This document shows positions 13,001 to 27,450 of a stretch of 64,000 nucleotides of DNA, in pieces (positions within the stretch are counted from its first letter, which is position 1; every line of letters starts with the position of its first letter). A model generated the notes under the pieces. It made no database searches. It saw only the letters and a list, made by a program, of their open reading frames with translations, and was not told where the DNA came from. Origin of the DNA: Apoderus coryli (lineage: Eukaryota > Arthropoda > Insecta > Coleoptera > Attelabidae); assembly GCA_911728435.2 (NCBI GenBank), contig OU452210.1, positions 8,928,001-8,992,000 on the forward strand. The letters run 5' to 3'. A program made the position numbers and the translations under genes.

Positions 13001-16000
13001 GAAAGGCTCGTGAATTAAAGCTGTTGCTATCGCCATACGACGGGTCCATTATATGTCAGACCATAATAATCTGCACCTTGAGATCACAGTTTTTATAATT
13101 TTTCATACCGCTTATCAAAGACAATTAAATCCTAAAATTATGTTTGTTTTTAACTTTTGGATTTTGAAAATAAAAAGAGCGATTTGAGTTTACAAACCCG
13201 CGACTTCAACAAGAGTTGTCAGGAGTTGTCAGGACGCCACGATCTCAAAATTAATCCCGCAAAGTCCATACAGTTATAATCTGGCCAAGCTGTATACTGA
13301 AATTGATCCTGATTTTAAAGCCTTCCCTAAAAATTTAAGAGACGTCTTTTCGAAAGAGTGTTTGCCGAGCTGGTTACTCTCATTGAGTCGTTATATTTGG
13401 GGTTTGTATTTGGGGAAGGGTTAATTTATTATTATTTTTTTGTAAATTATCAGCCTTGTTTTGTTGAATACTCTAATTGTTGTAGAAAGTTGTAATTTTT
13501 ATTTCTGTGAACTACTGCTTTTTTTTGTGTGTTACTTGGTACCCGCTGAAAATCAGCTTTGCTGACATTTTTTTTTTAAGATTGTATCGTTGACTTTGAT
13601 TGTTGTACCCAAATTGTGCCAATAAATTCATTTATTGTTATTATTACGACTACACATTTATTTGATCGTATCTGCTATAAAGCTATAAAGAAAATATAAA
13701 TCAACTATACGAAAAGTTATAAATTATTATTAATGAAAATATTTTTATTACACATTCCTAATACACTTTTAATTTCAGTTTACTTTCTGACCTAAATTAG
13801 TTATTTATGCTCTAGAAAACTTCGCACAGATTCTATAAACATTGTTAGTTCCTTGATAAATATTTTTCTAAATTGAATGTAAACTTGTTTAACTTGGTTA
13901 TACTTTCAATTTTTCGCCAAGTAGTTATATAGGTATAGTACTGTATCTTGAGTCAATTTTCTCTTGCTATAAACACCAATAAAACATTTTAAACTTTGGA
14001 GTTTTTGAGGCGTGAATTAAACTTCAAGAAACTTCTTTAATATTGAAACTTTTTGCACATCAATAATTAGAAAAGTTTCACGCAAAATTGAAAATATACC
14101 TCTGATATTAATATTATATTATTAATATTAGAAATCAGTAGCCAAATACAGTCGTCGACTGGTGAGCGTAATTTCATCACACACAATTTTCGAAACGTCA
14201 CTGTATTGAAGGAAATAACCACAAGTTTGCATTAGTGGATAACAGAAAACTGTTTTCTAGCAAACCGTTTGCAGGATTAACGATGCTCCCTCTTAATCGT
14301 AATCACAGGCATACCGGATGAGAATTTTGGGTAAAGGAAAACCCTGTCTGTTGTGGTGAATGGTATTATCAGTAGCGCATCTTACAAACATCATTACGAA
14401 ATAAATTTAACAAAATATTTTCTGCTTGTAAATAATTAAAATTATTATTATGGTGACATTTCGAGGCTGTAAACTCCTATTATTGGTGGCCGAAACAAGG
14501 TCTCTTTTTCCTGAGGTAGCACAGTGCAAACACAGACAGAAGTGAAAAACTAACTAAGAAAGAAGCTACATTTACTATCGCCTAATTTGTTCCTGAAGAA
14601 ATGTCGTGGAAATGAGGCTCGGAATCTTTTGTTCAAAGTTTGGACAATTTTACTACGTCGTTACCTTCAGAAACGTAAATTAATTTCAAGAAGATATCTT
14701 GTGTTCAAAATATAATGATGAATATGAATTTAGCTTCCTGACTGAACCCACAAATTCCAGATCCACAACTAGTTTAAGATACATTTCCAATTTCTACGAG
14801 AAAATAATATTATCATTAAAAATGTGTGTGTTCAAATATTTAATAAATAATTATTTTAAACATTTAATTCCTTGAATATTTCATTGTAAGATGAACAAAA
14901 AATAAAGCATCGTCTATACTGAGAATTTGCAGAAAGTTATAGCACGCCATTGCTAGAGTGAATGTATTGTATAAGCATTCAGGATGAGATGAATAGAAGC
15001 ATTTTACGACTGTTTTGTTCCTGGGGTGTTGAAACTGTTCGAAATCAGTTCTAACAGAAAAGAGTTTTTAGTCAATATAATGTTTCCAATATAAATCTAC
15101 TGTTTTCGAAATTGCAAACAACCAAATTCCAAAACGGAGTAATAGCAGTTTAAAAACAAAATAAAATACAGGGTGAGTGCCAAGGTATCTGAGAAGATAC
15201 TTCTATATGAATTCTAATTTCACTTATTTTAAGCGTGGTTTGAAGCTGACGTAAATAAAAGAGGTAAATACTAAAAGGTATGGGAAATCCATTGATTTCG
15301 ATACTGCTGATTGGGGAAATTATTGATGGCTCTTCCATAATGAAGAGAAGGGAGGAATGTCCTCAAGTTCTCCAAAAAGTCCCGGTATATTTCGCTGACC
15401 AAAAATATTTTACGGAGAACGTTTCCTCGAAATTTTTGATATCAAAAATATTTTTATTAATCGGAACAATACACTAATTAGCAATTCTCGGAATGAATTA
15501 TTTTATTTAAATTAATTTACTTGTACTAATTTTTCAGGAAACAGTGTATTAAATAAAATAAAATTCAACGGTGTACTAAATTAAATGAAAATGGCTTCTT
15601 TGTGATTCGATGCATGCTCTAATTTACCTTCGCGAGTCACACTCTTCGGAATATTGAAGGTCTTTGGCGTATTGTGTCTCAAGAATCATTTGCTTTAAAT
15701 CCAATTTCTTTGAAAAGCAACGGTTAGATAATCTCCTGCCAAAAAGAGACAACTTCTAATATGTTAAGTAAATTCGGTCAAGTTATGTGTAAGCTAATAT
15801 CTTGCAATCTTTCTTTTTCTTTGTTCTTGAACCATTTTTATATTTTTTTATTTGGGTTTAAGGTTCTCGAAAAAAAAAAAGTTTTATTATTATTTTTTTC
15901 TTTTTACAACGTTTCGATGATGATATTTCATCTTCTTCCGGCGATATTCTAGAAAAATACAAACATTACGTATATAATTTCAAATATCGTAAAAACATTT

Positions 16001-16499
16001 TTTTTTCTTGAAATAAAATACATTTAAAGAAAAATATAAAACTTACAAAATAAAAACGGCGGGGACATCACATATCAAAATTGCGGTTACCAATATTTTT
16101 TCTATAGCTCTCCTGTTCTGATTCCAATATATTTTAAATTACACATGAAATCCCATATTGCTTTAAATATAAATGATATGGATTGTTTAAATAAAATAAT
16201 TATATATAATAAATAGCAATAATAATTAACAATAAATAATGACAACTACAGCTAAATATGTGTTGTTTGTTTTAGGTTGGAATATAAATTATGTATATGT
16301 TATATTGTCTAAATATTTATAATTTGGAATACAGTCATTTAAAGCAGGTCACGTACAATATACAGGTAGGTATTATTATAATTATTGTATCTGTAATACC
16401 AACAGTAATATGTATGTTTGAAGATTGTCTTGGTAGAAATTAGTTTAGAAACATAATAATTCGAAAACCTAAATGAAGTTTTTCTGTAGGATTTGACCG
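10031..16499. other. long AT-rich stretch without supported genes
   Basis: I found no supported genes. Near 13260-13640 a short coding-like stretch is followed by a tail (ACCCGCTGAAAATCAGC with a small inverted repeat, then 'caataaattcatttattgttatt'), which looks like a retroelement 3' end but matches no domain I can name. An isolated TACAGGGTGAGTG transposon-terminus-like word lies at about 15169. Several GATGAT and ATT microsatellites occur. Confidence 0.35.
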
Positions 16500-16750
16500 G
16501 TGTGAAATATCACAAAATAAATAATAAAATGTATTCAACAAGAAACCCGTCAATGACCTCCAAGAACTCAATATTATCTTGCATGTCAGTGGCATAAACT
16601 TTTTGCTTAAGATACCCCACAAAAATGATCCATTCCAGAGAAGACTGGAGACCGCGACGGCCAGTATATGGCTCCTGTTCCCACAGAATGGTTTTAATGA
16701 AGCTTAAAACTAGTTTCCATGTATGTTGTTTTCCCCGAATTGAAAACACA
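16500..16750 (-). pseudogene. mariner-superfamily transposase C-terminal remnant
   Basis: The minus-strand open frame contains Y-T-G-R-R-G-L near its start, then V-G-Y-L-K-Q-K-V-Y-A-T-D-M-Q-D. This is the segment after the third catalytic aspartate in DDxD transposases (usual form W-G-x-L-K-x-K-V-Y-A-T). The expected S-P-D-L-x-P-L-D stretch is replaced by unrelated residues, so the third catalytic aspartate is lost. No N-terminal part is present. It belongs to the same broad group as the intact element at 42570-44628. Confidence 0.5.
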
Positions 16751-19700
16751 AACCAAATAAGGTAGTTTGTTTAATGAATTGAAAAACTGCACCGGCATTT
16801 TTAATTCGGTAAAAAAATTCGGATCGGAGTGAAAAAGGCAGTAGCGGTAGTAGGAATTTAAAATTGATAAAATTTTGATTAATTTTTTCTAAGCTCTAGA
16901 TCAGGAAATGAGCATTTGAGATACAACACAAACAGCAACAAAGCAAAAATGTCGGTCTTGCAATATCGGCCGTCAGGTTATCAAATAATTATGAGTAATA
17001 CAGCCCCGTTATTGTTTTATGTTTTTAAAAATTATCTGTTAGGAAAATTCAGTGACTATCACTGAAAACAGTCGCCATTACCTTCCTGGCCGCTGAACTT
17101 TTTTATTTTGTGATTTGTTGTAAATGAAATTGAAAGGGGTTGAGATCTATATAACTCTATATTCACTTTAAGCTGTAGAGCAAGTTCACTTAGACCTCCA
17201 AGCGACGCGAGATGTTTATTTGAGTTCACTCGTATTATTGAACCAGTTTTAGAAGTGAAACTAGTAACATGCGATATTATCAAAGACATAAAGGGTGAGT
17301 CACCATATGTTGGTTTCTTTTGAAAAAGGCTACAAATAAGCTTTCAATATTTGCCAAGGATTGCTGCTTTATTGAAAAGAGTAAACCGATTATTTATAGA
17401 AGATTATTTTATTCCAATTTGTCAGTACAATTTCTGATAATTCGGCCATTTTTGCACGAATAGCCTGAGTTATTCGCATAACATCATACTTTAAGGGCAC
17501 TCCACAAAAAAATTCTACCCCGTCGCCTGGAGGGAGAAATCTTTTGTGAGCAAAAATTGTCAGAGTCAGTGAGAAACTAATCTACCAACACATAAATGAC
17601 GGGCCAGCATTTATTAAAATAAATAAAAAAAATTCATCAGATTTTATCAAGGGACCTACAATCAAGCAGGTGTTAGTAGCTTGAATTTTAATGCAGTTTA
17701 AGCTAGAATCTCCCCTAGAAGCGTTACTAATTAACATAAAGCACGCCAATGAAATACTATCTACCAATTTATTTTGTAACTACATGTATGGTGGATATGT
17801 ATATCAATGGCAACATAGAATTAATGCATTTTACACTGATTTAAAGCTTTCACAAAATTTCTATCTCTGCGTTGCACCATGACCCAAACTGTATTTTTAT
17901 TATTTGCCAAATGTTAAATTAAATGCACTTTTTCATTCGTTTCAACTTCCGGTTTCCGTTTGCGCAATTAAAATTTGCCGAGTGATTTTTGTTATAAATA
18001 CCAATCATAATTAAAGTTATTGACCATTTTCAGGTAGCAAAAATGTTTAAAAACTAATACATCGAAAACAGTTTTAATTAGAATTTAAAATTTTTATTGA
18101 AACCAGTAGCGTTACATCAATCTTAGAATTCAATGATCTATTTGTCAAATTAATTTTTCATGATAATCTTGGCTTATCCTTGTTCAGTTTGATATTGATT
18201 TAATCCACTACCAAAGTTGTTCACGTGAAAAAAACCTTTCGTTTCGTTTTTATTATGCGTAATCAAAATATCTGGTATTTTCTTCCCATTGACTCCTGTT
18301 AATTAGCTTTGCGATGAAAGTCCTGTCAAAGTTACTTGTTTTTGGTGTTTCGCCACTAGAGATAGTTAGAGACGGAATATTTACTAAATTGAGTTGTCCA
18401 CAGGCCTCCCATTAAGTATACCACCCGGAGTAAAAGTTTTCTCTCTAGTTATTATTCATCACAAAGGGGTTGAATTCAATTAATTCAAATAGGACTTCAA
18501 CATTATCGTTGTGTGCTTAAAAAATCTTCTGAAATATATAATTAATTCAAAGGGACAAAATTATTTCGATACGCCTAAGGGTAAGTCACTAAGCCCTATA
18601 AAACCAAATAGGCATATATATTAAGATTTTATTTAATTGGAATCTGGAAACACTTCAATACTTCAATGATATTCTCTTTGTTGTGAATGCAAGAATACAC
18701 CCTATTTTCTTTAAATGACGCCTGTGGAGGACCCTTAACCAGCCTTTTATACTTTTCCTTTTACTCACCCTTTTACGTCTAAATCCAGTCACGTTTCCTC
18801 TAATTTACTTTACTTTATTGCTTTTCTAACTCTACAAATTTTAATTTGTCTCTTTTATATATTTCTTGTTTTATGCATGTTTTGAATCAAAATTTTTATT
18901 AATAGTCATTTAAAAGGAGAGAAGAAATTTCTTTCAAACTTTAAACGAACGAAACATTTCCCAGATCTTTTTTCAACTTAATTCTTGTATAGTTAAATCC
19001 AGTTTCAATGCGTATTAATTATAGTTTGAAACTTTTTTCAGTCAGAAATATTCTTTTTAAATTTAAGTTCTACTAAAGAACTGGGGAATTGTTAACCAAA
19101 ATTGTATATAATAATAATAAGAACGTTTATTCAAAATAAAGTTCAAAAGACGAAAATTGTATAAACGTTGATAATAACCACGAGAGAGCACTAAAAGTGT
19201 TTGTGTGTGGTTTTGGTTTTGTCATGTCCGGTAATTACGAGGGGGTGTTTTTCATTCGCGAAATGTTGGAAGTTGGTGAGGATTTTGAGGAGTAAACGAA
19301 ATTCAAAGAGGCACTATGTGGTAGTTGCACTGCAGATTCGATCTTATGTACAGCACCAAAAATCGACCTCCAAAAGCAAAAGATTTTAAGACATCTCGTC
19401 TGTAAAATTGTAAAATTTTGTACATAAACAAAAATTCCCTTTTGCGGCCCGAACGGTGGCCCACATCTATTTGTTACGCTTCAATATCATTGAGGCTCAA
19501 TGAATATAAAGAAAATCCTTTGTCAATTTATTCGAATCAATTATGATAGATGTTTACGCCTTGTGTGACAATATTTTTTTAATTCCATTTTAAATAAAGC
19601 ATTACACAGAATGCAATAGAAAGCTTCATTGAGCTGGATTATTAATGGATTGTAGGTTACGTTTCCAGATATGCAAATATTTCTCTGATAACTTCTTCTG

Positions 19701-22700
19701 CACTACAAAGAACAATACCTACAGCTTTTAATTGAACAATGAGTGGTGCTTAAACAAAAGCTTTTAAATTATCGTGCCGCGTAGGTACCTCAACCAATAT
19801 AGGTTAGTGATAAAGTTTCAAGAATTTTAAAATTTATTGTATTGATTTTTAATGCAGACGAGACGGTATAAAATATTAGCTAAACATCTATATGTGCAGG
19901 CAATATGCTACTTTGAAAGGCTTTTAAATAAAACTTCATTACCTATTTGAAATAGTCGAAAATTGAATAAATTTTAACATGGGAAAAAGTAAAGTGTACT
20001 CGTTTTTGCCAGCGAGCTTTTATGCATTATAGATTTATGATAATTTGGTATTTTATATATACTTTTGCGGAACTTTCCCCATATAAAGGTCAAGGTTACA
20101 TAATTATTAGCTTCCGTTAAACCACTAAAGAGACACAATTGAGTTATGTGCTATTAAAAAAAATCAAGGTTTGTGCATTTTTCCTATTAACATAAAGTTT
20201 TTCATACTTTATTGTTCTTTTCATGAAATTGCGAATCTATTAAATAAAATATGGGCACATATTTACATATTTTCTTTAATATATGGGTTATGAGAATGGT
20301 TTTTGTCGCTTATATTAAAACGATAAACAATTCTCAGATGATTTTCTAATGCTACTGAAGTTGCTCTTCGTTGCCTGAAGGATCTGACTACAGTAGTTAG
20401 AGTTCCCATTCCCCAAGACTCAAGATTCCTGGCGTCATCTTTTACTATGCAAGTTCTTTGAGACCCTATGCAGCGTAAATACGCTGCCCTATGTTATGTT
20501 ATAAAAAAAGCTTCAGGTGTCAAGTAAACATTTTAGCGCCAAAACAAATCTATTATTGATAATTGATTTCTAAAGAAAAACGAAGTTAAACCAAAAATAA
20601 AATTGTATGGAAATCTAAACCTGAAAAAGCTGTATTGACATTTAAAATAATATAAAGTTTGTTGCGAAAAGAGTCGAAGCCTATAAAGCTGTGAGATGAT
20701 CTGTTCCATATCCTATATTAAAAATGTTTCTCGAAGGAAGTATCCTAAAAGTTTTATTTATACTGTTAGTCGGAGATATCCAACCAAATTTCTTTATTCA
20801 AATGTATGTCCCTATTGCTTTTAGCAATTACAGTAGATTGGTTTTTTTGACAAAGTTAAGGAAATAGAAGTTTGTTGCTACATTATTAAATTTCGCAGCA
20901 TACTGATAGGGATAAATATTCTGACTCGGACTTGTTTTACATAAACTTGCAATTTGGCAGGTCATTCAGTTTGTATGAATTATAGTTTTTCCACTTATTG
21001 CCATAGACAACCTGTATTTCAAGCAAATATATTTTTATTATTATATGGTACTTTATGCTGGGCTTAAATATTATGGAGAAGTAATTTCTCAGCGGAAGAT
21101 TCATGCACGTTTCTGTGGATTTAACAGATAAGTTCACGGAAATTGTGAGGAAGCTTGAATATCGTGCGTGTTATTAATCTTACCTAAAACTAAGCCATGC
21201 GATAGCGAGAAAAGAAAACTCTCACAACGCTTATTTTTATTTGTTTTAAGCTACCACTTTATTACTCTTTTATATCGCATAATCAATTCGATTAAATATT
21301 ATTTCTTAAATTAAAAATCTTCAAAATTGCTGATCAAATTATAGAAGCAGAAATTAAAAATCAGATGCAATAGACTAAGGCGAAACTTTTCCGAATTACT
21401 TTTCCAGATTCATGTCATTTCAAGCTACTTTGAAGGACAGTATTTCTGTGGAAGTTCTGGGTGCATGGGTAGATACAGACCCTTCAGCGCTACTGCAAAA
21501 GGATCTACTACTTTCTTCCTAAATTTCTTTCATACGTGAACAGGATGTTCTCCCATTGGTGTTCATTCCAATTGGCATGGGTTTTTTTTGTAAATTGTAA
21601 CCTTAGGAACTCTGATAGGAAGTTTCGGATTTAAACCGAGCTTCTTCAGTCAGGGGGATATCAGGGGATTGTAATCGTTAAGCTGCCTTTTTGTAATTTG
21701 TGACGCTATTATTTATTGAGCAAAAAGGCTATCTCTAAACATTATGTTGTCCAAAAATTAAATTGAATTGTACGGAGTGTATGCATCTATCAATAAAAAA
21801 ACTGTTAGAGGACAAAAAAATAACAATAATAAATTACAATATGAAATATTTTTGTCTGTGCGTATATTTATGTTCGACAAGCATTTTGTAATACTTATCT
21901 ATATTCAATTTATCAACGAAATGCCCATATTTCGAATACATACTTACAGTTCTGAAACTGGGGAGATTTATTATATCTCGTTTATATTGGAATTATGCCG
22001 TTATACTGCCCTATCAAACAAATACTAAGCCAGCGACGGGTGCGGTAGTCCAATGTCATATAGTTGTTTAAACTGAGCAGCTTATATAGTCCATATAGAC
22101 GTACACAAAATTTCATTTAAACGGGTTCAAAACTATAAAGGACTTTACAACCCCTATCTATTATCGTGGATATCTAGTGTGTACATTTATATTACTTTTA
22201 CAATTGCGGACGTGACAGAAGCTGTTAAAACTATCACTAAATTTGAATATACCAAAAGCCAGATGAAATATTCAAATTTATTGTCCAGGTATCACTGTTA
22301 AACTACTTCAAAGTTTATATATATATATATTAAGTGGTTTTCTACAATAAAGTAAAGATATAAAAGGAAAACTATATATTATACAATTAATAACTACGGT
22401 CCTTTACAGGGAGGCCTAATAAAAACAAAACATTTGGGGTTAGGAAGTAAATTGGCGAAAAAACACACTTTATTTATTATTTCGATAAATAATTATTGTA
22501 TCCAACTGACCTTAAAATTGAATTGTATTTCGTAATTTTTTACTGATTCGATTAAATTAATTTCTCTTTTTCTTCATCTCATTCAGAATGTAACTACTTA
22601 CTTGAACGTACTCGTATATGCCTGCCCCCGCCGTTAGTTTTAAACGAGAATAATGTTCCTTGGGTCATAAAGTATTCAGTGAAACCTTTCAAAAGATTTA

Positions 22701-23984
22701 TCGCTGTATATGCATATAGTATTTTCTATTAAAACTCTAAATGGCACCACATAAGTTTTACATCAAAACATCGTTTCTCGAATAATTACTACAGAGTTTG
22801 GATTTTACACATCCAGAAAGTCCAGATCAGTTTTTTTATCGTATGCAATTTCTCTTACCAATCTATGGAATGGTAATTTTCCAATAAGAAATTTTGTTGT
22901 TACTACCAGTTGTTTTTCGTGCTGTTTGCTTACGACAAACCCTATTCATACAAGGTATTGAAACCACCCCTAATAGAGAAACAAAAAATAGCGTTTCTTG
23001 TCATCTCCACTCAACCCCTTTGAATTAGTATAAAACCTATCATCACTTGAACGACTAACTCTATTTATTATTTATTTTGATGTTGCTCGAACCGACAGAA
23101 TTCTTTAATTTTAATTTTGTCTTCGTACGTCAAGGATATAAAACTATGAGTTTGTAAATACTCGATTGAAGCCATAATAATAATGAGTGTTTTAAGCTGC
23201 TCGCGCCTATAAATCACTATATTGAACCACGTGCTAGTGTCCACCACTCCTATGCACTGTTCTCATGAATCGGGCGCAGATAGAATCATGAGTTTCTTCT
23301 GCATTCGTCGCGAGACTTACCCTTCATTTTCACCAACGTCTCTAACGATATTCCTGGATTTTATTAAGTACTGTTGTCTTCTATATAAGACACATTTCCC
23401 TTTTATTGAAAAATATCATCTAATTTCCCTACACTTCTAAAAGACCCTCAACATTTAGATTATTATATTATAAGATTTTAGATATGCTCAGTAATTTACA
23501 CTTCTCTCTTGCTATTTAATGGGAAACATTCGTAAAGCTACAACGAAAAATTGTCATAAATCAGAAATTCCCGACAATGTTTGGGTTGCATACGTAATTA
23601 TACAATGTCTAAATACCGCTCAGTCATGTATAATCTAGGCTTTTGTCTACATCGCTATCGGCCTGTATAAATACATACGTATTATTCCTAATCAGTTTCA
23701 GCTGTTTAATATTAATATATGTATGTCTACGTACTGATAATTATTAATTTTTACTAAATATGTAGGAAATACCTAGAAGTATTAAAAATATTTGTAAGAT
23801 CTTGTTTTAAATCCGGAAATGTCAAACTTTTATCTTATTTTGCACCCATTGAGCGTATACTAAATTCAAGTATTGACTTGATCCAAATTCTGTGATTCAT
23901 ATTCAGGTCATATACTAGAATAGTATTTGTAAATTAAGATTAAGATTAAGAGGCCTCCACTGTGTTAAACTTAATATAGAATAG
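16751..23984. other. long AT-rich stretch without supported genes
   Basis: Many short open frames are present but none has a recognisable domain. A less AT-rich islet at 20340-20510 reads openly for about 40 codons but matches nothing I know. A tract at 22040-22170 resembles a retroelement 3' tail ('aaatttcatttaaacgggttcaaaac'). A TA dinucleotide run lies at about 22317. Confidence 0.35.
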
Positions 23985-24965
23985 AGAACGGGGTTTGATA
24001 TTTATCCATCAAATCATGGTGTGACTCTAACCTGTTGTGCTTGAACACTGCGAAACCAAAGTCTGTGTCATATAAAGGTGCGCTGAGGTCTTTTGAACTT
24101 AATAATTCCACTATTGACGTCGTTTCTTCTGTGAAGTTTCTAGGCCTTGTTGTTGACAGCTCCCTGAAGTGGAAGTTGCACATTGATGCGTTATCTGCCT
24201 GTTTTGCGTTAAGATCAGTTTCCAAAGAACTTAACTTGTCAACTTCCATAACAGTCTACTTTTCACTCTTCGAATCCCATCTTCGATACGCCCTCCCATT
24301 CTGGGGTACATGCTGTGCAACGCAATTTGGGCGTATTTTTAGATTACAACAAAGAGCTATTCGATACTCTCTGAGATTGCACTATAGAGCCCATTGCCAG
24401 GACTTCTTCAGAAAATTTAAAATACTAACACTATCTTCCTTATTCATATTGGAATCGGTCTGCTTAATCCGCAAACACCTGTCAGATGTCTCTGAAAGAC
24501 CATGCCATAACTATCTGCTTAGAAACGCCGAACATGATCTTTATCTGCCAGCCCCATCCTCCGAATTAATCAAAAGCTCGATTATATACAATGCAGAAAA
24601 AAATGCACAACCATCTGCTAGTGGAAATCAAATTGTTATCATCCCTTCCTCGATGCCGTAAAGCTCTAAAAACGTATTAGAAAAAACTTGTTATACAGTA
24701 GGTGACTTTTTTAATGTGCGTTAATTTTTGAGAGATTCACACACTGGATAGTAGTTTGTATTGCGTGTTTTGTATATATGTATATATATTGATCTGCAGA
24801 ATATTTACTTAATTAATTTACTTTAAGTATCTTAATTTATTTATTTATTTGACGATGTACCTGTATGTATTAATTATTATTCTTATGTTTTATATGTTTT
24901 GTTTGTTGATACCTATGCCTACAAATTATTTTTAATTTTTTGACAAATATATATTTATTTATTTT
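23985..24965 (+). pseudogene. Jockey/CR1-type LINE 3' fragment (reverse transcriptase thumb to 3' tail)
   Basis: This fragment encodes the end of a non-LTR retrotransposon reverse transcriptase. The frame through 24035-24661 has L-C-L-N-T-A-K, then V-K-F-L-G-L-V-V-D-S-S-L-K-W-K-L-H, the 'F-L-G-x-x-x-D-x-x-L-x-W' thumb motif that follows the catalytic YADD box. A long L/R/H-rich C-terminal region follows. A frameshift near 24600 moves the last part into another frame, which reads H-L-L-V-E-I-K-L-L-S-S-L and later Y-T-V-G-D-F-F, the usual C-terminal signature of Jockey/CR1 ORF2. The palm, endonuclease and ORF1 are absent (5' truncation). An AT-rich 3' UTR ends near 24965 in a TTTA-rich tail. 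Confidence 0.65.
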
Positions 24966-27239
24966 ATCGATTCTATTCTTTTGGTGTTAGTAATTTACTC
25001 GCTTGGCTTGTAGAGCTACTCAAGAATCGCCCACGTACATCACGCTCATATAAAGAGGATCTTAATGATTCTCCCTCGTAAACTAGTGACGGTCTGTATT
25101 TGAACCGTGTCTCCCAGTTAATAGTTACTTTATTTAGAAAACTATTTTAAAATAAAAAAGGGAAATCAAATACATTTTACTAAATATTTTTTATTTAATT
25201 AATTATTTAAAGAATATACGAAAGTCAATTTAATAGAAAAGGACAAGTCTCAAAAAATTATTAAATACAATACATACAAATTTACTTACATTTTCCACTC
25301 TTTCGAATATGAACCCATTAAATTGTATATTCTTGGCGTTGTGCCGCTTTTGTGGAAAAATGTCAATCAGCAAATTTTGTCTATTTAGTAGATACAATAC
25401 CGATGTTAGAGTAAAGTAAATTATTAATCAGCGAAAATCCTTAGTTTGACCGGATGTAATATTTTTGTTACAATATACCGGGTGTGACATTAGTATTATT
25501 ATCTTTCACAAACATAAAGTTGTCAAGGAAAGAAATATTAGGAATAGATGTGATTTTGATCTTTTATATCGTTGTACCTATATAAACTGAAGTGGCTTTT
25601 GTAATTTCTATACCTTAGACAAACCTTTTAATACGTTATTAGATTGTAGTTTTGACGATCTTCGGCCTCTTCAAACGTTGACTAATTTATAACATTTATA
25701 ATTTTCTATGAATGTGTTTTATTTGTTGAATTCATGGAGATCTTATATAGTCTTGACTTCTACGAGTACTCATGTTTGTGCAATAAATATTCTGAAAATT
25801 ATTTAAAACATTTGTTGTTTTCTTCAAAAAACCAGAAACATTGTTTAAATGAATAAACTTTCGGACTGATGATTATTGCAGTCTTAAAATCTTTATCTGC
25901 GGAAGTGACCCTAAATTATACAGTTTTACAACAGCAAAATATATCTTTTTCTGTTTTTTATTGATTGCAAAGTAGTAATCTACCTTTTATCTTCTTTGAA
26001 AATAAGAAATACATTATTAGCAGCCTGTATATCTAAAACCAGGCATTTTAGAACATAAATTGTTTCAGGAACAGCTACTTAAAATAAGTACACAGCATTA
26101 AGATCCTGTCGAAACCCGAAAAGTAATTATTTATACCCTCACAAACCATACACATTGTATATTTATCCTAAAAAAAAAACTATATAAATTGGGGTAAAAT
26201 GATAGTACAACGTCAGGCCTAAGCCATCTCTCTCGAGAAATTAACAAGGCTATTTTTTTCCCTGATAACAATTATCTGGATTTATTGTCGACATCCGTCA
26301 AGTGGAATTAACGAGATTCCGGCTATAAAACAACGATTTGTCAAGGGCTTTAATGGTCAAGACCTTTTTGATAAAACGTTTGCTGATGAGTGGTCTAGGA
26401 TATGGGCTAAGTGACCGAAACTCGTGTTTATCCATCAACTAGGGAAATTTTGCAATTCTACTCCACTCCTGTCTGCTTCCTTGCCTGCAGCTGCTACTCA
26501 GCCATTCCACGTTTGCCTTTGCGATGTATTTCACTATCCGTACCAGTGGCGTAGCACACAGCATTGTCTTTTGATTATTAATTTCAGTAAACGGTATAGG
26601 CGTTTATTGCTAACTGTTTATCTTGTTTAGTAAATTAGTTATTAACCTCAAACCTTAATTATTTCGTCTTACGGATTTATGCACGATCTCAAATGGTAAT
26701 AAAAGGATGTCATAAAAATACCCAACTTGCCTAATCGCCTCACCTTGATCGGCAATTTCAACCTCATTGTAGGTTGAGCAAAATTTGAGAATCCCCAAGT
26801 AATGCAGATCTACAGCTCGACTGGAAACAACAACAAAAAAGCCCATAGAATCCTTGAATTCCATAAAGCAAAAGGCTCGAAACAGCATCTGGATGCGCGA
26901 GTCTAATTACCATCTTAATTTCTGTAATAGAATATTAGGGAGATCAACAGTTTTGACACCATTTTCTTCATTGGCGTGATTGACCGATATCTTTGCACAA
27001 CTTTAAAATAATAATTGTGTTGTTGAACATAATATTTTGAATTTGTTAACAAACGCATAACTCATTATAGCATCTGTGGTCTGAAGCTAAGAGCTAATTT
27101 TTAAGAAGCAAGATAAGGAGAAGAGGATGCCAGAAGAGTTGATAAGCAAATAAAATCAATCTGTGTCCATATAGTCAAGTGAAAAGAACTTAAAGAAGAA
27201 GACTTCAAGATTATTATTAAGTTTAAAGCTATTTCAGAG
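24966..27239. other. no gene seen; one short shared repeat
   Basis: A 27-bp word at 24991-25017 recurs at 44765-44791. The minus-strand open frame at 26655-26888 has no recognisable motif. A CCAGTGGCGTAGC word at about 26539 resembles phrases seen at transposon ends. No gene is supported. Confidence 0.35.
24991..25017 (+). repeat. 27-bp word shared with 44765-44791
   Basis: TAATTTACTCGCTTGG followed by CTTGTAGAGCT recurs at 44765-44791 with a single difference (CTCGTAGAGCT). Similarity fades on both sides. It may be a remnant of a dispersed repeat. Confidence 0.6.
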
Positions 27240-27450
27240 ACTGATATTTTTTCTTCAAATAGTCGGAGGTTTTCCTTCTAAACGTCCTACAGTAATCTTG
27301 GACATAGATGTACGTCATTACTCCGATCACCACATATTTTATTATAAGCTGGACAAATACTATCACAAATAGATGTGTCTTTGGCTCATTAACAACGTAT
27401 TTGAATTAATATCGATGTGCCTCAGGATCCATTTTGTGACGACCTGTACT
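27240..27450 (+). pseudogene. LINE reverse transcriptase palm remnant
   Basis: Broken frames read Y-S-D-H-H-I-F-Y-Y-K-L-D-K-Y, equivalent to the 'A-F-D-x-V-D-H-x-x-L-x-x-K-L' block, with D-H-H near 27325. About 90 nt later, near 27412-27435, V-P-Q and then G-S-I-L appear in adjacent frames (the G-V-P-Q-G-S-I-L-G-P block). The spacing and order fit a Jockey-type reverse transcriptase with frameshifts. It is a non-functional fragment. Confidence 0.45.

Noticed and set aside
13260..13640. Possible retroelement 3' end with short coding stretch
   Set aside because: No named domain in any frame; only the tail composition suggests a retroelement, which is not enough for a feature.
15165..15180. Isolated TACAGGGTG words (also near 30928, 31575, 48295 and 53299) as transposon ends
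   Set aside because: No inverted partner could be found at a sensible distance for any of them, so they are not called as elements.
23971..24249. Minus-strand 92-codon open frame
   Set aside because: Antisense of the LINE reverse transcriptase thumb at 23985-24661.
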